In this document: positions 45,201 through 51,959 of the stretch, one piece after another
How positions within the stretch are numbered: position 1 is the stretch's first letter
Layout of the letters: each line of letters opens with the position of its first letter
Assembly (NCBI GenBank): GCA_900766195.1
Contig: CAAFUN010000006.1
Location: 124,001-188,000, forward strand
Length of the DNA stretch: 64,000 nucleotides
DNA from: an uncultured Bacteroides sp.
Lineage (GTDB): Bacteria > Bacteroidota > Bacteroidia > Bacteroidales > Bacteroidaceae
Direction: 5' to 3'
Notes under the pieces: model-generated
The model's database searches: none
Told to the model about the DNA's origin: nothing
The model's input: only the letters and a program-made list of their open reading frames with translations
Translations under genes and position numbers: made by a program

Positions 45201-45415
45201 ACGTTCAGTGAGAATTTACCGTCTATATTGGTAATCATTCCGTTCGTAGTACCTTTTTCGAGTACACTAGCACCAATGATGTTTTCGCCCGTGGTGTCGG
45301 TTACGGTACCCGTCAACTGAATGTTGTTCTGTGCCCATGCGCCTGCAGGAAGCATGAACGCAAAGAAAAGAAGCAGTTGAATCACTCTTTCTTTTAGATA
45401 GTCACTGTTACTCAT
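42242..45415 (-). CDS. SusC/RagA TonB-dependent transporter
   Basis: A 1057-aa outer-membrane barrel. A signal peptide (IQLLLFFAFMLPAGAWA) is followed by a carboxypeptidase-D-regulatory-like domain (about 32-110, with TDTTGENIIGASVLEKGTT) and a plug with the SusC signature TTTNPAEALQGKIAGVNIQ, LYIIDGFPGDI and VLKDGAAAAIYGSVAANGVI. The 22-strand barrel ends in FTVGAQLTF with a terminal Phe. There is no N-terminal STN domain, so it is not a sigma/anti-sigma signalling type. The oligosaccharide imported is not deducible from sequence. It is the first structural gene of the PUL. Confidence 0.95.
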   Translation of the reverse strand: MSNSDYLKERVIQLLLFFAFMLPAGAWAQNNIQLTGTVTDTTGENIIGASVLEKGTTNGMITNIDGKFSLNVPAKATIIISYVGYATQEIALNGQRTLKVVLKEDSEQLDEVVVIGYGTMKKSDMTGAISSVDVNELAKRTTTNPAEALQGKIAGVNIQKSGGNAGAGIQVKIRGVKTFGDNEPLYIIDGFPGDINAVNPQDIQAMEVLKDGAAAAIYGSVAANGVIIITTKNGKKGETKVDFSTYLSVVDVAKKLDMLNAKEYKTTHEQMYDNWNEHVAKHKSQYDPKNNGAWKNQLVSLPAYITKETGIDTDWQDAMMRTGISQNYMVSVRGGSETAQYSVSYNHADDKGIFLGNDYRQDNARLKLHMTKYIFDIDANMAFKFTDSKQPEYQIKEMYMISPLVPIYNENEKYGFGLTNFDGLPNNRNVMADQYYEKSADKRYHTTANIALTANFTPWLSFKTSYAYRGEHQRQTYHTPAYIADEKAKRDYPYNSETTAYWEEHVWENVLNFNKTFDKHSLNAVAGTSTMARKYTWNSVGVEGKTITYKVENGKLVVGEQPAGFLDPSFSTIGAGAGGTYDGGGSKWKYNRVSFFGRLNYNYDNRYLMQATVRSDGSSKFGADNRWGFFPSVALGWRISEEAFFPKGIAISNLKLRASWGRLGNENSLGYYDFLALISTYNTKYQGYVKGNGDNAWAGSIARGLENRSLKWETTDTKNIGLDFGFFDNKLSGALNYYYNQTEDLLITKALPPSAGLENPILNVGKIRNSGVELELNWSDRKGSFNYNVGFNLSTTKNRVVELADNGQVLYGEGLKFGTEHFPTQTRIGKPIGAFYLYKTAGLFQSDEEARTYVNESGKQYQPFADGGDVRFVDTNGDGTIDDDDKVYAGSGIPKLEANFNFAADYKGFDISIVLGSAWGHKLYNGNKYFYEGMNSGSNFLVSSLNAWTPLNTGTSVPRAIYNDPNGNLKESDRFLEKGDFVRLRQLQLGYTLPRQLMQKVYIEKLRFYVSAENLFTITGYDGIDPEFSRASVLNTGVDRLIYPFTRSFTVGAQLTF

Positions 45416-45542
45416 TGCGTATAAGTTTTAAGGTTAATACTTGTGTTCGATATACGAAGCTATGAATTTAGTGAGAACTATCTGCAAAACAACGATCTAC
45501 ATTTGTTCTACAAAGGGTCTTGAAAAGACAGTTTATTATCTA

Positions 45543-45550
45543 CAAAAATA
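45543..45550 (-). promoter_or_regulatory. Candidate susC promoter -7 element
   Basis: Read on the minus strand, TATTTTTG matches TAnnTTTG about 128 bases before the susC ATG. The -33 is weak. A 5' leader of about 120 bases would result. Confidence 0.3.
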
Positions 45551-45676
45551 ATGCTAAATAATTAATAATGAGCAATAAAATCACACATCTCATATCTACA
45601 AAAGAGATTCGTTGCGAACTATAGTCTAAGTATCAGTTTCATCTTCTCCTTTTTTCCGAAATAAGGTCTTATATCA

Positions 45677-47305
45677 TTATACATTCTGCAAATAATCTGT
45701 CAAGTCCTCTTCTGAAGATAGATTAAGGGACTTTCGTAGCCTATAACGGTTCATATTGATCGTTTTGGCGGTAGTGCCGGTTAGCATCGAAATTTCTTTG
45801 GTGGAGAGGCCGACTCGTAGCAATGTGGCAAGGTACTTTTCTCCTTGCGTTAGTTTTGGGTGTAAAGAGGAAAGGCGTTGCAGGAACTCATTATTTTTCT
45901 CTTCAATGTTGGAAAGGACAGCACTATTGGTCTTGTCGCCATTCTGGTATTGACCGATGAAGATATTGATTTTCTTGAGGTGAGGAATCAGACTTTGGTT
46001 ATCCATGCGGTAGCCTTCTTTGACAAGCTCACGAATCTTATCAAGCAGTTCGTTGCGACTACGCAAGAAGACGGCAAAGTTAGTGGCTTCCTGACGACTG
46101 GCGGCAAGGGCGGTCTGGACATTTTGAAGTTCCAGTTCCTGTTGGTGTAGCTTTAGTTCGGATACTTCACGCTCGGAGAGTTCCAAGCGATAGCTCGCAC
46201 TGATGAGTTCCAAGTCTTTGCGTCGCTTGTACCACTTGTAGAGAAAGACGCTGAATGCAATGCCCAATACAAGTATGCAGCCCAGCAGCCAAAGGTTACG
46301 TTTGAGGAGTTCAATCTTGTATGTCTGCTCCTGCATTTCAGTAGTGTGTTTTTGGTCTTGGTAGTGTTTGTAGGAAATTTCTTGTTCGATATTACGCAGT
46401 TTGTTACTACTTTGCAGGTCTTTGCTGAGGTGATACATCTTCTCCAGGTAGTTATAGGCACGGGTATAGTCACCAATAGCAGCATAAACGATGGAGGAGT
46501 ATTCATAATTGTCGCAGATAAGTTCTCGAGCACCAATAGCATTAGCATATTCGTACGCTTTGTGTAATGCCCCAAGGGCTTGTGGATATTGCTTGTCGTA
46601 GTAGTACTGCTTGCCCATGTTGTTGTAGTTCTCACCCAGCGACCACTTGGCGTCGAGGTTGCGATTGATGGTGATGGCCTCACGGATGAAGGAGAGTTTC
46701 TCTTCGGTGTTACCTTGATAGAGGCAAAGGTTGTTAAGATTGGTGGCTATCTCTTTGAGGTTATGTTGCGCACGATTGATGGCAAGAGCACGCTGAAAGA
46801 AGCGTTCGGCAACGACGAATTCGTTCATGAAATGATGCATGACGCCCCTTTCGTTGTAGCAACTTGCCACGGATGTAGAGTCGCCGATGGACTTGAAAAT
46901 GGAGGTAGCTTTGTCATTCAGTTCGATACCTTTATTATAGTCACCAAGTTTGCTATAGACACGTCCCATGAGAGAACAGAGCTCGGCACTCTGCTTGCGG
47001 TTAGCGGGATTGATGTACTTCTCAGTATCATACAAATTCTTAATACTCAAGTCAAAATTACCTAGTAATTGTTCGGCACGTGAATGTAACAGCATAGCCT
47101 CAACACGAATCTCATTGGGCTGGTCCTCAGGAAATAAGGCAGCTGCCTGAGCTGCATAATAAGAAGCCAACTTAGGATTGCTGAACAGATAGCGTTGCGC
47201 CTGTTCAATCCACCTCTGGGCTTGTTGAGCATCTTGAACTGACAATGCAGAAAGCGCCATTACAGGTAAAAAACAAATGAGGAATAAATACCATATTTTC
47301 TTCAT
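45677..47305 (-). CDS. Membrane TPR regulator with LuxR-type HTH
   Basis: A 542-aa one-component regulator. A signal-like segment (WYLFLICFLPVMALS) leads into periplasmic TPR repeats (about 25-320; for example GDYNKGIELNDKATSIFKSI). A membrane segment follows at about 338-358 (LWLLGCILVLGIAFSVF), then a coiled coil and a C-terminal winged or LuxR-like HTH (about 485-535: LRVGLSTKEISMLTGTTAKTINMNRYRLRK). It is placed upstream of susC on the same strand, so it is the likely PUL activator. The domain order differs from hybrid two-component, SusR and ECF-sigma regulators. Confidence 0.82.
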   Translation of the reverse strand: MKKIWYLFLICFLPVMALSALSVQDAQQAQRWIEQAQRYLFSNPKLASYYAAQAAALFPEDQPNEIRVEAMLLHSRAEQLLGNFDLSIKNLYDTEKYINPANRKQSAELCSLMGRVYSKLGDYNKGIELNDKATSIFKSIGDSTSVASCYNERGVMHHFMNEFVVAERFFQRALAINRAQHNLKEIATNLNNLCLYQGNTEEKLSFIREAITINRNLDAKWSLGENYNNMGKQYYYDKQYPQALGALHKAYEYANAIGARELICDNYEYSSIVYAAIGDYTRAYNYLEKMYHLSKDLQSSNKLRNIEQEISYKHYQDQKHTTEMQEQTYKIELLKRNLWLLGCILVLGIAFSVFLYKWYKRRKDLELISASYRLELSEREVSELKLHQQELELQNVQTALAASRQEATNFAVFLRSRNELLDKIRELVKEGYRMDNQSLIPHLKKINIFIGQYQNGDKTNSAVLSNIEEKNNEFLQRLSSLHPKLTQGEKYLATLLRVGLSTKEISMLTGTTAKTINMNRYRLRKSLNLSSEEDLTDYLQNV

Positions 47306-47531
47306 CGCATCGTGTTATTTCTACAAATTTAATTATTTCTTCTTACAACAAGATTTTTCACCGGAAAAGATTTATCCTTGCAGGAATACTATGGAAAAAG
47401 AATCAAATATAAAAGAGTTGAGAAAACGGGCTTTATAATTTTCTTTAAAAAAACAGTTCCTTCATAGATATAAAACTTTGATTACAACCTTCTAAAAGAC
47501 ATACCAATCTTTAAAAAAAAACATTTATCTA

Positions 47532-47561
47532 TTTGCATTTCAAAAAAAAGCATTACTTTTG
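47532..47561 (+). promoter_or_regulatory. Promoter of the aromatic amino-acid operon
   Basis: TTTG at 47532-47535 (-33) and TACTTTTG at 47554-47561 (-7, exact TAnnTTTG) are separated by 18 bases, close to the Bacteroidetes optimum. Transcription would start near 47568, about 23 bases before the leader-peptide ATG. Confidence 0.65.
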
Positions 47562-47590
47562 CCTCTGTTAAAAAACGAAATACAAAAAGT

Positions 47591-47677
47591 ATGAACCAGT
47601 TTACTTATGCATTTTACTTCTTCTTTTACTTTTACTTTAGCAGCAAAGTAGAGCGGGAGTTTGTATGTGTCAAGTGA
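47591..47677 (+). CDS. Phe/Tyr-rich leader peptide of the aromatic operon
   Basis: A 28-codon frame from ATG 47591 to TGA 47675-47677. Codons 8-16 are nine consecutive aromatics (F Y F F F Y F Y F); in total 8 Phe and 4 Tyr codons occur in 28. It begins about 23 bases after the predicted transcription start and is followed by a pair of competing RNA structures and then the prephenate dehydratase gene. By analogy with enterobacterial pheA and pheST leaders, ribosome stalling on these codons when Phe- or Tyr-tRNA is scarce would allow readthrough. The peptide itself probably has no other job. Too short for routine gene calling. Confidence 0.8.
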   Translation: MNQFTYAFYFFFYFYFSSKVEREFVCVK

Positions 47678-47753
47678 CAGTGATGCTTAAGAACTGATAG
47701 GAACTTCAATAGAAATATGAATCCCGCTCCAATTATGGATGCGGGATTTTTTT
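47651..47753 (+). promoter_or_regulatory. Transcription attenuator (antiterminator/terminator switch)
   Basis: Terminator: AATCCCGC (47720-47727) pairs with GCGGGATT (47741-47748), with an inner TCC/GGA extension, followed by seven T (47747-47753). Antiterminator: GAGCGGGA inside the leader frame (47651-47658) is perfectly complementary to TCCCGCTC (47722-47729), which includes the terminator left arm, so the two cannot coexist. A small TACTTT/AAAGTA hairpin (47633-47650) precedes. A ribosome stalled at codons 8-16 leaves 47651-47658 free (readthrough); one that proceeds masks it (termination). Confidence 0.78.
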
Positions 47754-47767
47754 GTTAATACATAAAT

Positions 47768-48613
47768 ATGAGAAAAATAGCCATACAAGGAACACTAGGA
47801 TCGTATCACGATATTGCTGCTCACAAATATTTTGAAGGAGAAGATATCGAATTGATCTGCTGTGCCACATTTGAGGAAGTGTTCGCTTCCATCAAAAAGG
47901 ATAGTCGTACGATAGGCATGCTGGCCATAGAGAACACAATTGCCGGTAGCTTATTGCAAAACAACGAGTTATTACGGCTAAGCGGAGCGCAAATCATTGG
48001 CGAGTACAAACTACGAATCTCACACAGCTTTGTTTGCTTGCCCGATGAAGATTGGGACGACCTGACAGAGGTAAACTCCCACCCCATTGCACTAATGCAA
48101 TGTCGGGAATTCTTAAGCCAGCACCCTCGCCTCAAAGTGGTAGAAGCAGAAGATACCGCCTTAAGTGCCGAAATTATTAAACTGGAAAGCCTGAAAGGAC
48201 ATGCCGCCATCTGCTCCAAAGCTGCTGCTGAGCGCTACGGGATGAAGATTCTGCAGCAAGGCATTGAAACGAACAAACACAATTTCACTCGCTTTCTGAT
48301 AGTAGCCGATCCATGGCAAGTGGATGAACTCAATCGTGACAATCGGATAGTAAACAAATCAAGTATGGTTTTCACACTGCCCCACACCGAGGGCAGCCTC
48401 TCTCAAGTCTTATCCATCCTTTCTTTCTATCGCATCAATCTGACTAAAATACAATCATTACCCATCATAGGAAGAGAATGGGAATATCAATTTTACATAG
48501 ATATCGTTTTTGATAATATGCTGAAGTATAAACAAGCTATTGCAGCAATCACACCATTAACCAAAGAACTTAAAATATTAGGTGAATATGCAGACGGAAA
48601 ATCAAACATTTAA
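47768..48613 (+). CDS. pheA: Prephenate dehydratase
   Basis: A 281-aa enzyme making phenylpyruvate from prephenate. The catalytic PDT domain (1-180) shows IAIQGTLGSYHDIAAHKYF, the region MLAIENTIAGSLLQN and the THNFTRFLI-type ending KHNFTRFLIVA. A C-terminal ACT domain (about 200-275) has LPHTEGSLSQVLSILSFYRINLTKIQSLP, split here by position as the GALxxVL- and ESRP-like sites for Phe feedback. It has no chorismate mutase domain; that activity is fused to DAHP synthase two genes down. It follows the attenuator and overlaps the aminotransferase start. Confidence 0.93.
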   Translation: MRKIAIQGTLGSYHDIAAHKYFEGEDIELICCATFEEVFASIKKDSRTIGMLAIENTIAGSLLQNNELLRLSGAQIIGEYKLRISHSFVCLPDEDWDDLTEVNSHPIALMQCREFLSQHPRLKVVEAEDTALSAEIIKLESLKGHAAICSKAAAERYGMKILQQGIETNKHNFTRFLIVADPWQVDELNRDNRIVNKSSMVFTLPHTEGSLSQVLSILSFYRINLTKIQSLPIIGREWEYQFYIDIVFDNMLKYKQAIAAITPLTKELKILGEYADGKSNI

Positions 48614-49775
48614 GATACAGCCGGCCGAACGTTTGGCAAGCGTTAGTGAGTATTACTTCTCTAGAAAGTTGAAAGAAGTAGCCCGGATGAATGCAGAAGG
48701 TAAAGATGTTATCAGCTTAGGCATAGGAAGTCCGGATATGCCGCCTTCCGAAGGAACCATAAAGACATTGTGCCATGAAGCCAATAATCCCGACGGACAT
48801 GGATATCAGCCTTACGTAGGTATTCCTGAGCTCCGCAATAGCTTTGCCGCATGGTACAAGCAGTGGTATGGGGTAGAACTGGATCCGGCTAAAGAGATAC
48901 AACCACTCATTGGTTCTAAAGAAGGCATCCTGCACGTCACCCTAGCATTCGTCAACCCCGGCGAACAGGTCTTGGTGCCCAATCCGGGTTACCCCACCTA
49001 CACTTCATTAAGCAAGATACTGGGTGCAGAGGTCATCCACTACAACCTGAAAGAAGAAAATGGCTGGATGCCCGATTTTGAGGAGTTGGATGCGATGGAT
49101 TTGAGCAAGGTAAAGCTGATGTGGACCAATTACCCCAACATGCCTACAGGTGCCAATGCCACGCCTGAGCTCTATGAAAAGCTGGTGGACTTTGCACGAC
49201 GCAAAAACATTGTCATTGTCAATGACAACCCTTATAGTTTTATACTGAACAATCGTCCGTTGAGCATACTCAGTGTACCCGGAGCAAAAGAGTGTTGCAT
49301 AGAATTTAATTCCATGAGCAAGAGTCACAACATGCCCGGATGGCGTATAGGTATGTTAGCCAGTAATGCAGAGTTTATTCAGTGGATATTGAAAGTAAAA
49401 AGCAATATCGACAGCGGCATGTTCAGAGCCATGCAGCTAGCTGCTTCCAAAGCATTGGAAGCTACGTCCGAATGGTATGAAGGAAATAACAACAACTATA
49501 GGAAACGTCGTCATCTGGCAGGAGAAATCATGCAAGCTTTGGGCTGTACATACGATGAAAACCAGGTGGGAATGTTCCTTTGGGGAAAGATTCCTGATAC
49601 TTATGGCGATGTAGAAGACCTCACAGAACGAGTGTTGCAAGAGGCGCGGGTTTTTATCACCCCCGGCTTCATTTTCGGATCAAACGGAAAGCGCTTCATC
49701 CGCATCTCACTCTGTTGTAAAGATGATAAATTGGCGGAAGCCTTGAGACGGATCAAAGAGTTGCAGCTAAAATGA
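48588..49775 (+). CDS. PLP aminotransferase, probably aromatic
   Basis: A 395-aa class I/II fold-type I aminotransferase. The ATG at 48588 is preferred over GTG 48582; both overlap the pheA end, so translation is coupled. Motifs are SLGIGSPDMPPSEGT, PNPGYPTYTSLSKI, the Asn/Asp cofactor contacts in TNYPNMPTGANAT and IVNDNPYSFI, the Schiff-base Lys in FNSMSKSHNMPGWRIGM, and the substrate Arg in KRFIRISLCC. Its place between PDT and DAHP synthase suggests it makes Phe/Tyr from the keto acids. Family resemblance to diaminopimelate-type aminotransferases means this is context-based. Confidence 0.85.
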   Translation: MQTENQTFKIQPAERLASVSEYYFSRKLKEVARMNAEGKDVISLGIGSPDMPPSEGTIKTLCHEANNPDGHGYQPYVGIPELRNSFAAWYKQWYGVELDPAKEIQPLIGSKEGILHVTLAFVNPGEQVLVPNPGYPTYTSLSKILGAEVIHYNLKEENGWMPDFEELDAMDLSKVKLMWTNYPNMPTGANATPELYEKLVDFARRKNIVIVNDNPYSFILNNRPLSILSVPGAKECCIEFNSMSKSHNMPGWRIGMLASNAEFIQWILKVKSNIDSGMFRAMQLAASKALEATSEWYEGNNNNYRKRRHLAGEIMQALGCTYDENQVGMFLWGKIPDTYGDVEDLTERVLQEARVFITPGFIFGSNGKRFIRISLCCKDDKLAEALRRIKELQLK

Positions 49776-49892
49776 AAATGCATCGCGCAAGCTTTCATAT
49801 CCTTGATCACAAGATATGTATCAGAAAAAAGCAGATTGCAGAAACAGAATAGAATAAGAAGAAAAATACAAATAAATTAAAAACAGAACAAT

Positions 49893-50960
49893 ATGGAACT
49901 AGAATTAGAGTCAATCTTACTTCCCGGCGTAGAAGACAAACGTCCGCTGATTATAGCCGGACCGTGCAGTGCCGAGACAGAAGAGCAAGTCATGAGTAGC
50001 GCCAAACAGTTGGCCGAAAAAGGAATCAAAATGTTCAGAGCCGGGATATGGAAACCGCGCACCAAACCCGGAGGTTTTGAAGGTGTAGGTGTAGAAGGCT
50101 TGTCTTGGCTGAAGGAAGTAAAGAAAGAGACGGGCATGTATGTATCCACCGAAGTAGCCACTGCCAAGCACGTCTACGAATCGTTAAAAGCCGGCATGGA
50201 TTTCCTTTGGATAGGTGCACGTACCACAGCCAATCCTTTTGCTGTGCAGGAGATAGCCGATGCTTTGAAAGGAGTGGATATACCCATATTGGTGAAGAAT
50301 CCGGTTAATCCAGATCTTGAATTATGGATAGGTGCACTGGAACGCATCAATAGTGCAGGTCTCAAACGGCTTGCTGTTATCCACCGTGGCTTCAGCAGCT
50401 ATGACAAGAAGATATACCGCAATTTACCGCAATGGCATATCCCCATCGAGTTGCGACGCAGAATCCCTAATCTTCCGATAATATGCGATCCAAGCCATAT
50501 TGGAGGAAAGCGTGAACTTATTGCACCGCTAAGCCAACAAGCTATGGACCTGGGCTTCAACGGACTGATTATAGAAAGTCATTGCAACCCCGACTGTGCA
50601 TGGAGCGATGCTTCACAGCAAGTCACTCCCGATGTGCTGGATTATATCTTAAACCTGCTTGTTATTCGCAAAGAGACGCAAACCACAGAGAACCTCAGCG
50701 AATTGCGTAAACAGATAGACGAGTGTGATAATAATATCATTCAGGAATTATCCAAACGTATGCGCATTGCACGCGAAATAGGAACCTTCAAAAAGGAGCA
50801 TGACATGACCATCCTCCAAACGGGTCGTTATAATGAGATTCTGGACAAACGCGGATCACAAGGTTCACTTTGCGGTATGGATGCCGAATTTATCAAAAGA
50901 GTGTTCGAGGCTATTCATGAAGAAAGCGTCAGACAACAAATGGAAATTATCAATAAATAA
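49893..50960 (+). CDS. Bifunctional DAHP synthase/chorismate mutase
   Basis: A 355-aa fusion. Residues 1-260 are a type I-beta DAHP synthase: PLIIAGPCSAETEEQVM, GIKMFRAGIWKPRTKPGGFE, WIGARTTANPF, VIHRGFSSY and IICDPSHIGGKREL (metal and PEP site). Residues about 270-350 are an AroQ chorismate mutase: LRKQIDECDNNIIQELSKRM and REIGTFKKEHDMTILQTGRY with the catalytic Arg/Lys/Glu set. It joins the first step of the shikimate pathway with the branch step to prephenate, so the mutase may also serve as the feedback sensor, as shown for related fusions. It starts 117 bases after the aminotransferase. Confidence 0.93.
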   Translation: MELELESILLPGVEDKRPLIIAGPCSAETEEQVMSSAKQLAEKGIKMFRAGIWKPRTKPGGFEGVGVEGLSWLKEVKKETGMYVSTEVATAKHVYESLKAGMDFLWIGARTTANPFAVQEIADALKGVDIPILVKNPVNPDLELWIGALERINSAGLKRLAVIHRGFSSYDKKIYRNLPQWHIPIELRRRIPNLPIICDPSHIGGKRELIAPLSQQAMDLGFNGLIIESHCNPDCAWSDASQQVTPDVLDYILNLLVIRKETQTTENLSELRKQIDECDNNIIQELSKRMRIAREIGTFKKEHDMTILQTGRYNEILDKRGSQGSLCGMDAEFIKRVFEAIHEESVRQQMEIINK

Positions 50961-50967
50961 GTAGCAT

Positions 50968-51000
50968 CTCCCTGCCCTTCCGCACACGAAGGGCAGAGAG
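50968..51000 (+). other. Intercistronic hairpin before tyrA
   Basis: CTGCCCTTC (50972-50980) pairs with GAAGGGCAG (50988-50996) around a 7-base loop, with CTC/GAG flanking. No T-tract follows, so it is more likely an mRNA processing or stability element than a terminator. Confidence 0.4.
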
Positions 51001-51015
51001 AACAACATTAAAATT

Positions 51016-51789
51016 ATGCGTATATTAATACTTGGAGCCGGAAAAATGGGTTCCTTCTTCACTGATATTTTAAGTTTTCAACACGAAACAGCTGTTTACG
51101 ATGTCAATCCCCACCAACTGCGTTTTGTGTACAACACCTACCGTTTTACTTCTTTAGAAGAAATCAAAGAGTTTGAGCCGGAGCTGGTTATCAATGCCGT
51201 TACGGTGAAATACACTCTCGATGCCTTCCGCACCATATTACCCGTATTGACCAAAGATTGCATTATCAGTGATATTGCATCAGTAAAAACCGGTCTGAAG
51301 AAATTCTATGACGAGAGTGGTTTTCGCTATGTATCCTCCCACCCTATGTTTGGCCCTACCTTTGCTAGCCTCAACAATCTAAACAATGAGAGTGCCATCA
51401 TCATTAGTGAGAGTGATCACTTGGGAAAAGTCTTCTTCAAAGATCTGTATAGCAATCTCAATCTGAATATCTTTGAATATACCTTTGACGAGCATGACGA
51501 GACAGTAGCCTACTCACTCTCCATACCATTTGTCTCTACTTTTGTTTTTGCTGCGGTGATGAAACATCAGGAAGCTCCGGGAACAACGTTCAAGAAACAC
51601 ATGGCCATTGCCAAAGGGCTGATGAGTGAAGACGATTACCTACTTCAGGAGATTCTTTTCAATCCGCGCACGCCTGCCCAGGTAGAGAATATCCGCTTGG
51701 AATTGAAAAAGCTGCTGGAGATAATCACCAATAAAGATGTTGAAGGTATGAAGAAATACCTCACTCGGATACGGAAAAATATTCAATAA
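51016..51789 (+). CDS. tyrA: Prephenate dehydrogenase
   Basis: A 257-aa NAD(P)-dependent dehydrogenase giving 4-hydroxyphenylpyruvate for Tyr. The N-terminal Rossmann motif ILILGAGKMGSFFTDIL is followed by ELVINAVTVKYTLDAF, IISDIASVKTGLKKF, SSHPMFGPTFASL (prephenate-binding His and Pro-Met-Phe-Gly) and a helical C-terminus with HDETVAYSLSIPFVSTF. It is short compared with enzymes carrying an ACT domain, so feedback must come from elsewhere. Last gene of the operon, followed by a strong hairpin. Confidence 0.9.
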   Translation: MRILILGAGKMGSFFTDILSFQHETAVYDVNPHQLRFVYNTYRFTSLEEIKEFEPELVINAVTVKYTLDAFRTILPVLTKDCIISDIASVKTGLKKFYDESGFRYVSSHPMFGPTFASLNNLNNESAIIISESDHLGKVFFKDLYSNLNLNIFEYTFDEHDETVAYSLSIPFVSTFVFAAVMKHQEAPGTTFKKHMAIAKGLMSEDDYLLQEILFNPRTPAQVENIRLELKKLLEIITNKDVEGMKKYLTRIRKNIQ

Positions 51790-51805
51790 ATTAAAGAATA
51801 AGAGT

Positions 51806-51847
51806 GATCTTCGATACAATCAGACTAGCTTGATTGTATCGAAGATC
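51806..51847. terminator. Strong terminator after the aromatic operon
   Basis: A perfect 17-bp stem: GATCTTCGATACAATCA at 51806-51822 and its complement at 51831-51847, with an 8-base loop followed by TTTATATAAG. It ends the tyrA transcript and would also act on transcripts arriving from the right. Confidence 0.75.
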
Positions 51848-51941
51848 TTTATATAAGTGAGCAGATATTAGAGATAACCCATTGATAGAAACCTTTTGCT
51901 AACTCCGTTTTTCTGACAGTCTTATATCTGTAATAGAAACT

Positions 51942-51959
51942 ATTATCCCGAACTCAGGT
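51942..51959. repeat. IS982-like terminal repeat (left border)
   Basis: Read on the minus strand from 51959, ACCTGAGTTCGGGATAATA matches the ends at 59535 (ACCTGAGTTCGAGATAAG) and 59838 (ACCTGAGTTCGGGATAAG). It supplies the final Thr codon and the TGA stop of the gene at 51954-53438. No transposase body lies beside it. Confidence 0.6.

Noticed and set aside
47768..51789. trp- or his-type attenuation for the aromatic operon
   Set aside because: The leader contains no Trp codon and no His run; only Phe and Tyr are enriched.
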